Shown: positions 17,525-27,708, counted from the first letter of the stretch. The stretch: 64,000 nucleotides of DNA from Pseudomonas sp. 10S4 (GCF_034344865.1 NZ_CP133774.1:4526001-4590000), one strand, 5' to 3'. Translations and numbers: made by a program. The notes: generated from the letters alone by a model not told the origin.

Positions 17525-18082
17525 ATGAACAAGCAAGAAGAAATTGCCGCACTCGCGATCCTTATTCACGACCTGCGCAAACACAAGAAATACACCTTGA
17601 AGGACCTAGCCGACAAAATTGGCCGTTCGGTGGGTTTTGTGTCGCAGGTCGAGCGTGGCTTGTCACGGCCCACGGTCGCCGACTTGACGGCGATCAGCGA
17701 AACCCTGGGCGTGCCAACGACCTATTTCTACAGCTTGCCCAAACCCAAGGAATTGCCATGGGTGACCCGGCCAGACGAACGCCGCACGCTGTACTACGCC
17801 AACGGCATTACCGACATTCTGGTTTCACCGAAGATGAGAGCCTCGTTTTCCATGCTTGAAAGTCATCTCGAAGCGGGTGCCAGCAGCGGTGAGCGGCACT
17901 TGAGTGACAGCTCGGAACAGGGCGGCTACGTGCTCGAAGGCGAACTGACGCTGTGGCTTGGCGATGATGACGAGCCAGCCACTTTGCAGGCTGGGGACAG
18001 CTTTCAATTCGACAGTCACACCCGTTGCCGCTACGGCAATCTCACCGAGCATCTCACGCGAGTGCTTTGGGTCTACACCTGA
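17525..18082 (+). CDS. HTH-cupin transcriptional regulator, PuuR/PauR-like
   Basis: A 185-residue regulator: XRE-type helix-turn-helix at about 24-62 (TLKDLADKIGRSVGFVSQVERG) and a C-terminal cupin at about 110-180 (GERHLSDSSEQGGYVLEGELTLWL). PuuR-type proteins repress polyamine catabolic genes and are released by the amine substrate. It starts 25 bases after puuB and is followed by puuA, so it is probably autoregulated. The palindrome at 16173-16200 is the likely target, though not proven. Confidence 0.85.
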   Translation: MNKQEEIAALAILIHDLRKHKKYTLKDLADKIGRSVGFVSQVERGLSRPTVADLTAISETLGVPTTYFYSLPKPKELPWVTRPDERRTLYYANGITDILVSPKMRASFSMLESHLEAGASSGERHLSDSSEQGGYVLEGELTLWLGDDDEPATLQAGDSFQFDSHTRCRYGNLTEHLTRVLWVYT

Positions 18083-18105
18083 TAACAATAAAAGGAACAA
18101 CAACG

Positions 18106-19452
18106 ATGGATGCTGCCTGCTCTGATCTGCTGGCCGAAGTGCGTGCCTTTCGCCAACGCTTCCCCGAGGTGCGTTACGTCGACCTCATTTCCCTGGACAT
18201 TCCAGGGCATTTTTATGGCAAGCGCTACCCCGTAGAAATGCTGGAAAAGGTTGCCGCCGGCAGCGCGCTCAAGCTGCCGCAAAACTGCGTGCTGCTGGGT
18301 ACGCAGGGAGGGCTGTTCAAGATTGGTGACTACTGCTTCAACGACGGCGACCCGGACGCGTTGCGTCGGCTGGTGCCGGGCACGCTCAAACCGGTGACCT
18401 GGGAGGCGCAGCCACTGGGGCAGATGCTGATCACCTCGGATGGCACCCAGAAGCCGATTGTTTTCGAGCCACGCGAAGTGCTCGCACAAGTCCTTGATCG
18501 GCTGGCGGGTAAAGGCATTCATCCGGTGGTGGCGTTCGAACTGGAGTTCTATCTGTTCGATAAAAAGCTGCGCGACGGCGTGCCTCAGTTCGCTCGCGAT
18601 CAACTGAGCGACGATGCCGATGACCAGCCGAATATGCACATCGAACGCCTGTCGCGCTTTGCGCCCGTACTCGATGAAATGGTCGACGCCGCGCGGATTC
18701 AGGGCATCGATACCACGGTGATCACCGCTGAACTGGGGCCAGGTCAGTTTGAGATCAATTTCGGTCACCTTGATGAGGGGCTGCGTGCCGCTGACTGGGC
18801 GGCGCTGTTTTGCCGCAGCACCCGTGGGGTCGCCCTTAAGCACGGTTACCGTGCCAGTTTCATGGCCAAGCCTTACTTGCAGCATCCGGGCAGTGGCATG
18901 CATGTGCATGTCAGTCTTTACGACGCGGCGGGTAATAACGTGTTGGCCGCCAACCGCCAACAATCCTTGCGTCATGCAGTGGCCGGTTGCCTGGAGTTGC
19001 TGCCTCACTGCATGCCGATTTTCGCGCCGAACCAGAACGCTTTGCGGCGCCTGGGCGGCACGGTGAACGTAGCGACGAAAGCGAGCTGGGGTTACGAGAA
19101 CCGCGATGCTTGCCTGCGCATTCCCGAGTCAGATTCGAAAAACCTGAGGATCGAACACCGACTGGCCGGCGCCGATGCGAATCCGTACCTGGTGCTGGCG
19201 GCAATTCTGGTGGGGTTGGAGCGAGGGTTGGATACGGGGTTGGAGCCGATCCCGTCGCTTAATGACGACCGCAACAGCGGCATCGACTTCCCGCTGGAAA
19301 TGCTCGATGCCGTGCGTGCCATGCAGCATCAGCCGCAGTTGCGCGAAGGCTTGGGCGCCGAGTTTGTGGATGTGTACTGCGAGAACAAACGCCAGGATCA
19401 CCTGGCGTTCCTGCAAGAGATCAGCGCTCGCGAATACCGCTGGTACCTTTAA
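18106..19452 (+). CDS. puuA: Glutamine synthetase-family gamma-glutamylpolyamine synthetase
   Basis: A 448-residue GS-like ligase. ATP and metal motifs are visible: VVAFELEFYLF, PGSGMHVHVSL, RRLGGTVNVATKASWGYENRDACLRIP and RIEHRLAGADANPYLVLAA. Within the operon it should ligate glutamate to putrescine or another polyamine, the first step of the gamma-glutamyl pathway that PuuB continues. AAAGGAAC precedes ATG 18106. The specific amine cannot be read from sequence; Pseudomonas carries several such paralogues. Confidence 0.85.
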   Translation: MDAACSDLLAEVRAFRQRFPEVRYVDLISLDIPGHFYGKRYPVEMLEKVAAGSALKLPQNCVLLGTQGGLFKIGDYCFNDGDPDALRRLVPGTLKPVTWEAQPLGQMLITSDGTQKPIVFEPREVLAQVLDRLAGKGIHPVVAFELEFYLFDKKLRDGVPQFARDQLSDDADDQPNMHIERLSRFAPVLDEMVDAARIQGIDTTVITAELGPGQFEINFGHLDEGLRAADWAALFCRSTRGVALKHGYRASFMAKPYLQHPGSGMHVHVSLYDAAGNNVLAANRQQSLRHAVAGCLELLPHCMPIFAPNQNALRRLGGTVNVATKASWGYENRDACLRIPESDSKNLRIEHRLAGADANPYLVLAAILVGLERGLDTGLEPIPSLNDDRNSGIDFPLEMLDAVRAMQHQPQLREGLGAEFVDVYCENKRQDHLAFLQEISAREYRWYL

Positions 19453-19471
19453 AACCTGAGTCGACATCCTC

Positions 19472-19489
19472 GTGGGAGCGAGCTCCCAC
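19472..19489. repeat. Short REP remnant GTGGGAGCGAGCTCCCAC
   Basis: An 18-base near-perfect palindrome built from the two outer ends of a REP pair fused without their centre. Lying between the convergent ends of puuA and the synthetase gene, it could act as a weak hairpin terminator. Confidence 0.6.
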
Positions 19490-19501
19490 AGGTTGTGCGC
19501 C

Positions 19502-21088
19502 TCAACTGATTTTTCGGCTGGCGCCCTCCCAATATTTCTCCCTGACCTGCCGACGCAAGACCTTGCCGACGACCGAGGTCGGCAGTTCGGTGACAAACAC
19601 CAGCGACTTCGGCGCCTTGTAGCCGCCCAGCCGAGTACGGGTTTGTGCAATCAACTCTTCGCACGTCACTGTTTCACCCTGACGCAGGATCACTTCGGCA
19701 TGCACCGCCTCGCCCCATTCCGGATGGGGAATGCCGACCACCGCGGCCATCAATACCGCCGGGTGCGCGGCGAGGGCAGCTTCGACTTCCACCGCGTAGA
19801 CGTTGAAACCGCCGCTGATGATCATGTCCTTGAGCCGGTCAACGATATACAGATAGCCGTCACCATCGAGATAACCGAGGTCGCCGGACTTCCAGGCACC
19901 GTCGTCGAACTCCGCCGCTGTCGCTTCCGGGTTCTCGTAATAACCCTTGATGATGGCTTTGCAGCGAATGCGGATTTCACCGGTTTCGCCCACCGCGAGC
20001 GGGTTACCGTCGGGGTCGGCGATGAACACTTCGACACCGGGGGTAGGGCGACCGGCCGATGACAAGTGCCGCAACGCAGCGGCATCGCCGGGTTGGTGAG
20101 CGGCCTTGTCCAGCGAGGCGATGATCATCGGCGATTCGGTGGCCGCGTAGCCCTGGACGAAGATCTGCCCGAAACAGGCGACCAGTTCGCCGAGCTTGTC
20201 CGGGCTCATGGGCGCGGCACCGTAGATCAGCGTGGTCAGGGACGAAAAGTCCTTGGGCGCCGCCCGTTGCATTTCCAGCAAACGGTAGAGCACGGTTGGC
20301 ACCAGGAAGGAATGGGTGACCCGCTCCTGTTCGACCTGTTGACGCCAGGACTCCATGTCCAACTGGTTCATGGTCAGGTTGGTGCCGCCGCCATACACCG
20401 TCGGGAAAAACAACATCAAGGTGCCGTGGGACAGCGGCGACACATGCAGCAACCGGGTAGCGCTGGACAGCCCCAGGTCAGTGTTGATGAACGCTGCATC
20501 GCGGCAGGCCATCCAGTTGTCGATCGAATACATCGCGCACTTGCCCTTGCCGGTGGTGCCACCGGTGAAGCGCAACATGCAGATGTGTTGGTCGGTATCG
20601 AGGCTCACGTCGTTATCGGCATCGGACGCGGCGTCCACCAGCGACCAGAAGCTGTGGACCCCGGCCAGTGTGGCTTGCTCTGCGGTGGGCGGGTCCATCA
20701 CCACAATCTCGCAGCCGCGACTGCGCAGCATGCCGTAGTAACTGTCCAGCAAGCGGGTTTCGATAAACACGACTTTGGGGCGAACCAGATCGATCTGCCG
20801 CGCATGTTCGTCGAGCGGGTCGCGCAGATTAGTCATCACCACCGTGCCTTCTTGCTTGAAGGTACTGGGAAACATCATCAGGCTGAGGTTGTCGTTCTCC
20901 AGGATCAGCATGAAGCGTTCACCCGCGCGCACCTGCAGCATGTTGCGCAGGACGTCGGCCACGCGGTTGGTCAGCAGGTGGTATTGCTCATAGGTGTAGC
21001 GCCGGTTGCGCTCGATGTTGACGATCGCCTCCTGCTCGCGATGACGCAGGGCGAGCAGGCGCATGATCCGGCAAAAATTCATTTTCAT
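19502..21088 (-). CDS. AMP-forming acyl-CoA synthetase
   Basis: A 528-residue member of the ANL superfamily. It shows the P-loop LRFTGGTTGKGK, the A5 motif GYAATES, GDLGYLDGDGYLYIVDRLKDMIISGGFNVYAVEVE (hinge) and the catalytic Lys in SVVGKVLRRQ at the C-terminus. It activates a carboxylic acid as its CoA thioester. It is the first gene of a minus-strand run with an SDR, acyl-CoA dehydrogenase, thiolase and enoyl-CoA hydratase, so it probably primes the substrate for beta-oxidation. Confidence 0.88.
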   Translation of the reverse strand: MKMNFCRIMRLLALRHREQEAIVNIERNRRYTYEQYHLLTNRVADVLRNMLQVRAGERFMLILENDNLSLMMFPSTFKQEGTVVMTNLRDPLDEHARQIDLVRPKVVFIETRLLDSYYGMLRSRGCEIVVMDPPTAEQATLAGVHSFWSLVDAASDADNDVSLDTDQHICMLRFTGGTTGKGKCAMYSIDNWMACRDAAFINTDLGLSSATRLLHVSPLSHGTLMLFFPTVYGGGTNLTMNQLDMESWRQQVEQERVTHSFLVPTVLYRLLEMQRAAPKDFSSLTTLIYGAAPMSPDKLGELVACFGQIFVQGYAATESPMIIASLDKAAHQPGDAAALRHLSSAGRPTPGVEVFIADPDGNPLAVGETGEIRIRCKAIIKGYYENPEATAAEFDDGAWKSGDLGYLDGDGYLYIVDRLKDMIISGGFNVYAVEVEAALAAHPAVLMAAVVGIPHPEWGEAVHAEVILRQGETVTCEELIAQTRTRLGGYKAPKSLVFVTELPTSVVGKVLRRQVREKYWEGASRKIS

Positions 21089-21130
21089 GGGTGAGTGCTC
21101 TCGGTAGCCCGCAAGGATCGAAACGCCGGG

Positions 21131-21908
21131 TTACCGGGCACGCATGCGCGACGCAGCATCGAGGCGGATCGTTTCGCCGTTGACGTAGGCGTTCTCGATC
21201 AGGAAGGCGCAGCAATGGGCGAATTCGCGGGTGTCGCCCAGGCGCTTCGGTGCTTCCATCTGCTCTTTGAGCGAGTTGAGGATCTTCTCGTCGAGCCCGG
21301 CGACCATGGTGGTCAGGAACAGCCCCGGTGCAATGGCGTTGACCCGCACGCCAATCGCGCCCAGCTCGCGGGCAGCCGGCATGTTCAAACCAATGACGCC
21401 AGCCTTGGTTGCGGCGTAGGCGCACTGACCAACCTGGCCTTCGTACGCCGCGCCGGACGAGACGTTGATCACCACGCCGCGTTCTTCGCCGGCTTCGGCT
21501 TCATTGTTGGCCATGTGCTCGGCGCACTTGGACATGACGTTGAACACGCCGTTGAGGTTGATCGCCGTCGCCTGGGCGAAACGCGCCAGTGGCGCGGCCT
21601 TGCCTTCCTTGCCCAATACTTTGAACCCGGTCGGCACGGCGGCGCCGTTGATGCACACATGGATCGCGCCGAAGCGGGCGATGACGGCCTCGACGGCGTT
21701 TTGCACCGAGGCTTCGTCGCTGACGTCGGTTTGTACGAACATTGCGCGTTCGGCGCCCAGTTCAGCCACGGCTTTTTGCCCGGCCTCGACGTTGATGGTC
21801 GAAGATCGCCACGCGGGCGGCTTTCTCTTCGATCAGGTAGTGAGCGGTCGCCAGGCCCAGGCCCGAAGCACCGCCGGTGATAACCACGACTTTGTCTTGA
21901 ATACGCAT
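21131..21908 (-). pseudogene. Short-chain dehydrogenase/reductase (3-hydroxyacyl-CoA dehydrogenase type II-like), frameshifted
   Basis: Start ATG 21908 reads MRIQDKVVVITGGASGLGLA (TGGxxGxG cofactor motif), reaches VAIFD, and then frameshifts. The other frame continues AVAELGAERAMFVQTDVSDEA, then the catalytic YAATK with upstream INVSSGAAYEGQVGQC and end SRMRAR. One extra G at 21797-21798 explains the break, and the repaired join would read DINVEAGQKAVAELG. Length about 255 residues, like 17beta-HSD10/2-methyl-3-hydroxybutyryl-CoA dehydrogenases. In this cluster it would do the third beta-oxidation step. Confidence 0.85.
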
Positions 21909-21980
21909 GTGAGTGTCCCTGTTCGCTGCCCGGCCCAAGTGGGCCGGGTTGTTATTGTTGGAGGTCGAACCGACGGTCGA

Positions 21981-23138
21981 TCAGAACGCGTTGACCCCGG
22001 TCAGGGCGCGGCCAATGATCAATTGCTGAATCTGCGTGGTGCCTTCGGGGATCGGCACGATGATCGCTTCACGGGCCAGTTTCTCGACCAGGAAGTCGGT
22101 GGTGACCCCGGCGCCGCCGTGAATCTGCACGGCTTGGCGGGCGATGGTCACGGCGGACTCACAGGCGAAATACTTGGCCATCGCGGCTTCCATTTCCGCC
22201 GGGATGCCGGCACCGATCATCTCGGCGGCGCGGTAGGTCAGCAGGCGCGCGGCGTCGACGTTGGTGGCCATTTCCGCGAGCATTGCGCTGATCAATTGGT
22301 GGCCGGCAATCACTTTGCCGTGCTGCTTGCGCTCCTTGGCGTAGCGCACCGCTTCTTCCAAAGCGCGACGGCCGATGCCCAGGCCTTGGGCGGCAACGAA
22401 CACTCGGGAACGCTCGAAGAACGACAGGGTATTTTTCAGCGCTTCGCCTTCGTTGCCGATGATGTTGCTGGCCGGCACCCGCACGTCGTTGAGGAAGATC
22501 TGCGCGGTGGACTGGCTGTTCCAGGCCATTTTGTGGATGTTCTGCACTTCGTACGGGTGTTCTTTGCGGTCCAGCAGGAAGTGCGTCAGGCCCTTGCGCG
22601 GATCATCGCCGGTGCGGCAGGTGCAGATCAGGAAGTCCGAGTAAGAACCGTTGCTGATCCAGGTTTTTTCGCCATTGATGATGAAGTCATCACCGTCGCG
22701 ACGGGCGCGGGTTTTGATTTCCAGCACGTTGGAGCCGACGTCGGGCTCGGAGATACCGACGCTGACAAACAGGTCGCCGCTGATCAGGCCCGGCAGGTAG
22801 CGTTCGCGCAGATGATCCGGGGCGAGTTTTTCGAGCATTTGCGCGCCGAAGGAGTTGATCACCACCGGCGTCGACAGGTCCACCGAGCAGGCGGCGACTT
22901 CTTCGAAGAGCATGATCATGGTCGGCCAGTCCAGGCCCAGGCCGCCGTGGGCTTCGCTGACGGCGCCGCTGATCATGCCGAACTCGGTGAGCTGGCGCAT
23001 GACCTCGGCCATCTTCTCTTTCGGGATGAACTTGTCGCGGTATTCCTGGTTGAAAATCGGATCGATCTTGTCGGCCAGGAAACGTCGGAAACTCTCGACG
23101 GCTTCGAGTTGTTCGGGGCTGCGCATTACGTGTCCCAT
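21981..23138 (-). CDS. Acyl-CoA dehydrogenase
   Basis: A 385-residue flavoenzyme. Visible family signatures are VSVGISEPDVGSNV (FAD and substrate binding), ADLINGEKTWIS-like INGEKTWISNG and QIHGGAGVTTDFLVEKLAREA. It ends TQIQQLIIGRALTGVNAF, where an active-site Glu would be expected in the EGTTQIQ region. The start ATG 23138 (AAGGAG upstream) lies just after the thiolase stop; the extra open frame upstream is a shadow of the thiolase gene. It inserts the alpha-beta double bond in the acyl-CoA of this pathway. Confidence 0.88.
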   Translation of the reverse strand: MGHVMRSPEQLEAVESFRRFLADKIDPIFNQEYRDKFIPKEKMAEVMRQLTEFGMISGAVSEAHGGLGLDWPTMIMLFEEVAACSVDLSTPVVINSFGAQMLEKLAPDHLRERYLPGLISGDLFVSVGISEPDVGSNVLEIKTRARRDGDDFIINGEKTWISNGSYSDFLICTCRTGDDPRKGLTHFLLDRKEHPYEVQNIHKMAWNSQSTAQIFLNDVRVPASNIIGNEGEALKNTLSFFERSRVFVAAQGLGIGRRALEEAVRYAKERKQHGKVIAGHQLISAMLAEMATNVDAARLLTYRAAEMIGAGIPAEMEAAMAKYFACESAVTIARQAVQIHGGAGVTTDFLVEKLAREAIIVPIPEGTTQIQQLIIGRALTGVNAF

Positions 23139-23148
23139 GGGGTTCTCC

Positions 23149-24396
23149 TTAAGTATTTTTGTTGGCGAGAATGTTGACGGCGACCACGGCTTCTTCGATG
23201 CCGAACAGGCCACCACCGTTTTCCTGAATGGCAATGCGCGCACCCTCGACCTGACGCTTGCCGGCTTCACCGCGCAGTTGCGTGACCAGTTCATGCAGCT
23301 GTCCCAGACCAGTCGCACCAATCGGGTGGCCCTTGGATTCGAGGCCGCCGGACGGGTTGATCGGCATCCGCCCGCCGACCGTGAAATCACCGCGTTCAGC
23401 CGCCGGGCCGCCTTCGCCGAATGGCACCAGCATCAGCGACTCGGCGTTGAGGATTTCACCGATGGCCGAGGCGTCATGGACTTCTGCGACATCGACGTCA
23501 GCCGGGTCGATGCCGGCCAGGGCGTAGGCCTTTTTCGCCGCCAGGTGCGCGACGATTTTTTCCGGTTCGTCGAGGCCACGATGGGTGCCGGTCTGCACGA
23601 CGCTGGCCAGCACGCGAACGGCGCGATCGCCGGCGTTTTTCAAGCGCTTGAGACCGTCGGCGTTGCACAGCAGCACGGCGGCGGCGCCGTCGCTGATCGG
23701 CGAACACATGAGCGTGGTCAGCGGGTAGCAAATCGGCGGCGAGGCCAGCACTTCATCGATGCTGAAGGCTTGCTGGAACTGCGCCAGCGGGTTGTGCACC
23801 GAGTGTTGGTGGTTCTTCGCGGCGACGGCTGCGATCTGTCGTTGCGTGGTGCCGTAACGCAGCATGTGGTTGCGACAAATCGCGGCATACACGTCCATGA
23901 ACACGCTGTACGGGCGTTCGGAAACCGTGCCCGGCGGCGGCACAATGCCTTCGCCCATGGCCAGCAAGGTGTGCTTGTTTTGCTCGACGGTGGACACGTC
24001 CCAGCCGCCATCGAACACGGCAAACATCTTCGCCTTGTCGGGGATGTTCATTTTCTCGGCGCCGACCGCCAGGGCGATGTCGCACTGACCGGCCCGCAGC
24101 GCCAGGGTCGCGAGGTTGAACGCGGCCGAGCCGGAGGCGCAGGCGTTTTCCACCGAGAACACCGGCACGCCTTCGATGCCGATGCGGCGCATGGCAATCG
24201 GGCCGGGAATGCCGGTCTGGCCCTGCAACATGCCATTGGTCATGGTGCTGTAATACACCGAGCCGACGTCCGCCGTGGTGGCGCCGGCATCCTTCAACGC
24301 CAGGCCCACGGCTTCCTCGACCATGTCGTAGACGCTGCGCTCCAGCAAGCGGCCAAACGGCGTCATGCCAACGCCCACTACGTAGATATCGTTCAT
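23149..24396 (-). CDS. SCP2/SCPx-type thiolase
   Basis: A 415-residue thiolase-fold protein. The acyl-accepting Cys is C86 in VENACASGSAAF, a His is in AEVHDASAIGE, and GLESKGHPIGATGLGQ carries the second His. The C-terminal Cys of classic thiolases is replaced: the end reads NGGGLFGIEEAVVAV, as in the non-canonical thiolase group linked with sterol, bile-acid and methyl-branched side chains. That supports a branched or bulky substrate for the pathway. Confidence 0.85.
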   Translation of the reverse strand: MNDIYVVGVGMTPFGRLLERSVYDMVEEAVGLALKDAGATTADVGSVYYSTMTNGMLQGQTGIPGPIAMRRIGIEGVPVFSVENACASGSAAFNLATLALRAGQCDIALAVGAEKMNIPDKAKMFAVFDGGWDVSTVEQNKHTLLAMGEGIVPPPGTVSERPYSVFMDVYAAICRNHMLRYGTTQRQIAAVAAKNHQHSVHNPLAQFQQAFSIDEVLASPPICYPLTTLMCSPISDGAAAVLLCNADGLKRLKNAGDRAVRVLASVVQTGTHRGLDEPEKIVAHLAAKKAYALAGIDPADVDVAEVHDASAIGEILNAESLMLVPFGEGGPAAERGDFTVGGRMPINPSGGLESKGHPIGATGLGQLHELVTQLRGEAGKRQVEGARIAIQENGGGLFGIEEAVVAVNILANKNT

Positions 24397-24437
24397 TGTC
24401 TGTTCCTGCTGATTCCGGGGGGCGGAGACGGGGCGGC

Positions 24438-25223
24438 CTAGCGGCCCTTGAAGTTCGGTGCGCGTTTTTCGCCAAAGGCCTGCAAGCCTTCCTGGAAATC
24501 GGCGGTGCGCAGGTGCTGGCGCAACATCACTTGCTCATGCAGCAAGGCGTCGTCGCGGGATTTGTCCGCCGAGGTGCGAGCGACTTCTTTCATGCGGCGC
24601 AGGGCAATCGGGCTCTTTTTCGCGATCTGATTGGCCAGCGCCAGGGCGGCGTCGGCGAGTTCGGCATCGGCGTGGACTTCACACACCAGGCCATAGACTT
24701 TCATCTCGGTGGCCGACAGGGATTTGCCGGTCAGCAGCAAGTACATCGCCATGTTCAACGGGATCAGCCGTGGCAATACCGCCGCGCCGCCGGCACCCGG
24801 ATACACCCCGAAGTTGGCGTGGGCGTCAGCGAGGGTGGCGGTTTGCGCAGCCACTACGATGTCGGCGCACATGGCCAGTTCGAGGCCGCCGGCCATGGTC
24901 ACGCCGTTGAGGGCGGCGATCACCGGTTTGGGGAAGTTGCGCAACTGGCCGAAGACCTTGTTGGCGCGGTCGAGAAAGTCCGCTTCGCCGGCCGGCAGGC
25001 TTGAACCGGCCAACACTTCCTTCAAGTCAGCACCGGCGCAAAAGGCCGGCCCGTTGCCGGTGAGGATCACCACCCGCAGTTCGTCATTGAGGGCAATGTC
25101 GTTCAGGCAACGTTCGAGCTCGGCGAGTGTCGCCAGGTTCAACGCATTCATGGCCCGGGGCCGGTTGAGCGTCAGGCGCGCCACCGGGCCGACGATTTCA
25201 TACAGCAAGACCTCTTCACTCAT
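24438..25223 (-). CDS. Enoyl-CoA hydratase/isomerase
   Basis: A 261-residue crotonase. It shows VARLTLNRPRAMNALN at the start, the CoA oxyanion loop FCAGADLKEV, and ALNGVTMAGGLELAMCADIV, the second oxyanion-hole signature; acidic catalytic residues follow. It is the first gene of the minus-strand beta-oxidation run (transcription order: hydratase, thiolase, acyl-CoA dehydrogenase, SDR, synthetase), with a 41-base gap to the thiolase gene, so co-transcription is likely. Confidence 0.88.
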   Translation of the reverse strand: MSEEVLLYEIVGPVARLTLNRPRAMNALNLATLAELERCLNDIALNDELRVVILTGNGPAFCAGADLKEVLAGSSLPAGEADFLDRANKVFGQLRNFPKPVIAALNGVTMAGGLELAMCADIVVAAQTATLADAHANFGVYPGAGGAAVLPRLIPLNMAMYLLLTGKSLSATEMKVYGLVCEVHADAELADAALALANQIAKKSPIALRRMKEVARTSADKSRDDALLHEQVMLRQHLRTADFQEGLQAFGEKRAPNFKGR

Positions 25224-25383
25224 GACAACTCCCCTTTATTGTTCTTCGCACTGTTGGCGTCGTTGATGGGCCGATAGTAGGAAGGGCGCCAAGGGCTGCG
25301 CAGGTCATTGCAACGAAAGCGGTTGTCCGCAGGGGGAGGTGCAGGTCTTGTGCCCTACGAACACTTTGTGGTGAGGGGGCTTT

Positions 25384-25514
25384 TGTGGCGAGGGGGCTTG
25401 CCCCCGTTCGGCTGCGCAGCAGTCGTCAACCAGTCGGCGCGGTGCGTCAGGCAAATCAAGCTGCTGCTTTTGGGGCTGCTTCGCTGCCCAACGGGGGCAA
25501 GCCCCCTCGCCACA
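25384..25514. repeat. Inverted repeat pair, TGTGGCGAGGGGGCTTGCCCCCGTT family
   Basis: Full pair of outer arms with inner GCTGCGCAGCAG and GCTGCTTCGCTGC elements. A partial extra arm, TTTGTGGTGAGGGGGCTT, lies directly before it (25365-25382), suggesting a small duplication. It separates the divergent beta-oxidation and alkylsulfatase genes. Confidence 0.9.
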
Positions 25515-25656
25515 AAAGCCCCGCGCCACAAGTGTTATGTGTTCCGCCTCCGCGCCTGTGAAGACAGACGAATTGATCGAGAAGACCGGCGGGTCACGGG
25601 CGCTTGCTTGCACCATCGCTACGGCTATCCAATAACAATTAGAGAGAGACCCTGCG

Positions 25657-27708
25657 ATGAAAACATTCCGTGTCGTGCTGACGGTGTCCGTGTTGGCCGC
25701 CAGTATTGCCGGTGCTTTGCACTGGTCACGCGGCCAGGCCGGTGTTCCCTGGCAAGCGGTTCAAAACAGCGCAGGGCAGGGCGGCCAGAAAGTGGCGACG
25801 GCGGCGACCATTGCGGTCAACGCGGCCACGGCGCACACCATGCCAGCGGTCGATCCGCAGGTCGAAGCCGACATCCAGCACGGATTTATCGCCACCATCC
25901 CCGACGCCGAAACCACCGCTGCCGATGGGCATGTGGTGTACAGCCTCAAGGGCTACGAATTTCTCGACAGCGCCGAGGCACCGGCAACGGTTAACCCGAG
26001 TCTCTGGGGCCAGGCACGCAAAAGCATGGCCGCCGGGTTGTTCAAGGTCACCGACGGGTTTTACCAGGTGCGCGGTCTCGACCTGACCAACATGACGATC
26101 ATTGAAGGCCAGACCGGCCTGATCATCGTCGACTGCAACCTCGCCACCGAAGTGGCGCATGCGGCCCTTGAGTTGTACTACCAGCATCGGCCGAGAAAAC
26201 CGGTGGTGGCGGTGTTTTACAACCACAGTCACGTCGATCACTTCGCGGGCATTCGCGGCATCGTCGATGAAGCGGACGTGAAGTCGGGCAAGGTGCAGAT
26301 CATTGCCCCGGCCGGGTTCATGGAGACAGCAGTCGCCGAAAACGTGATGGCTGGCAACGCCATGAGCCGCCGCGCCGAATACCAGTTCGGTACCACGTTG
26401 CCGCGCAGCGCCCAGGGCCAGATTGACCTGGGCGGCGCGAAGGCGTTGTCCAACGGCACCATCACCCTGATCCCGCCCACCCTCGAACTCAGCAAACCGG
26501 TGCAAACGCTGAATATCGATGGCGTCGAGATCGTCAACATGCTGGCCCCCGGCACCGAGGCGCCGGCCGAGTTCATCCATTACTTCCCGCAGTTCAAGGT
26601 CCTCGATACCGGTGAATTGGCACTGCCGACCCAGCATCAATTATTGACCCTGCGCGGTGCGACCATTCGCGATGGCCTGGCCTGGTCGAAATACCTCAAC
26701 GAAGCCCTGCATCAATTCGCCCCCGGCGCCGACATTCTGGTCGGGCAGCATGGCTGGCCGGTGTTTGGTCACGAGCGCGTGGTCAACTATTTGTCCAAGC
26801 AACGGGACATGTACAAGTGGTTGCACGACCAGTCATTGCGCCTGATCAACAAGGGCTACAAACCGGTCGAGATGGCTGAATACATGCGTGATCACGTCCC
26901 GGCGAGCCTGGCCAGCGAGGCGTTTACCCATGGTTTCTACGGTTCGGTGCAGCGCAACTCCAAGGCTGTGTATCAGCAATACATGGGCTGGTATGACTCC
27001 AATCCGGCCAATCTGGATGCGCTGTCCGACACGGATTACGGCAAGAAGTTTGTCGAGTATGGCGGCGGTGCCGATGCGGTGCTGGCCCGTGCCCGCACTG
27101 ACTTTGCCAACGGTGAATACCGCTGGGTGGCACAAGCCATGAGCCATTTGATCTACGCTGAGCCGAACAACAGCGCCGCGCGTGAACTGGCGGCCGATGC
27201 CCTTGAACAACTGGGTTATCAGGCTGAATCGGCGGTCGAGCGCAACAGCTACCTGGCCGCCGCCATGGAGCACCGCAGCGGTGGCAAGAAACTCGCCTCG
27301 CCGCTGCGCACCGCCAGCCCCGACATGCTGCGGGCGCTGACCATCAACAATATTTTCGACTACCTGGGTGTGCGGCTGAAGGCTCCGGATGTTGAGGGCA
27401 AACACATCGTCCTCAACTGGAACTTCACTGACGTCGGTCCGTCGGGCCAGCGCTACATGCTCAATCTGGAGAACTCGGCGCTGACTTACATCGCCGATTA
27501 CAACGCTGACAAGGCTGACGCCACGCTCACCCTGACTCGTGAGACGCTGAACGCGATCCTGGCCGAAAAAATGTCTCCGATTGAAGCAGTGTTCAAAGGT
27601 GACTTGAAGATCGATGGCAGCAAAATGGCGGTGTATGACGTGCTGGGTTCGTTGGACAAATTCTCCCCGGACTTTGAGTTGGTCGGGCCGAATGCGTCGG
27701 CACACTAG
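25657..27708 (+). CDS. Metallo-beta-lactamase-fold alkylsulfatase, SdsA1-like
   Basis: A 683-residue exported enzyme of the class III (zinc) alkylsulfatase family, which hydrolyses primary alkyl sulfates such as SDS to alcohol and sulfate. Signal segment at residues 1-24. The zinc-binding HxHxDH motif is at 190-195 (NHSHVDHFAG), PGTEAPAEFIHYFP carries another Glu ligand, and the substrate region ends HGWPVFG (related enzymes in memory read HHWP). The C-terminal part resembles the SCP2 sterol-binding-like domain of the family. It lies beside an aldehyde dehydrogenase, fitting alcohol to aldehyde to acid. Confidence 0.85.
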   Translation: MKTFRVVLTVSVLAASIAGALHWSRGQAGVPWQAVQNSAGQGGQKVATAATIAVNAATAHTMPAVDPQVEADIQHGFIATIPDAETTAADGHVVYSLKGYEFLDSAEAPATVNPSLWGQARKSMAAGLFKVTDGFYQVRGLDLTNMTIIEGQTGLIIVDCNLATEVAHAALELYYQHRPRKPVVAVFYNHSHVDHFAGIRGIVDEADVKSGKVQIIAPAGFMETAVAENVMAGNAMSRRAEYQFGTTLPRSAQGQIDLGGAKALSNGTITLIPPTLELSKPVQTLNIDGVEIVNMLAPGTEAPAEFIHYFPQFKVLDTGELALPTQHQLLTLRGATIRDGLAWSKYLNEALHQFAPGADILVGQHGWPVFGHERVVNYLSKQRDMYKWLHDQSLRLINKGYKPVEMAEYMRDHVPASLASEAFTHGFYGSVQRNSKAVYQQYMGWYDSNPANLDALSDTDYGKKFVEYGGGADAVLARARTDFANGEYRWVAQAMSHLIYAEPNNSAARELAADALEQLGYQAESAVERNSYLAAAMEHRSGGKKLASPLRTASPDMLRALTINNIFDYLGVRLKAPDVEGKHIVLNWNFTDVGPSGQRYMLNLENSALTYIADYNADKADATLTLTRETLNAILAEKMSPIEAVFKGDLKIDGSKMAVYDVLGSLDKFSPDFELVGPNASAH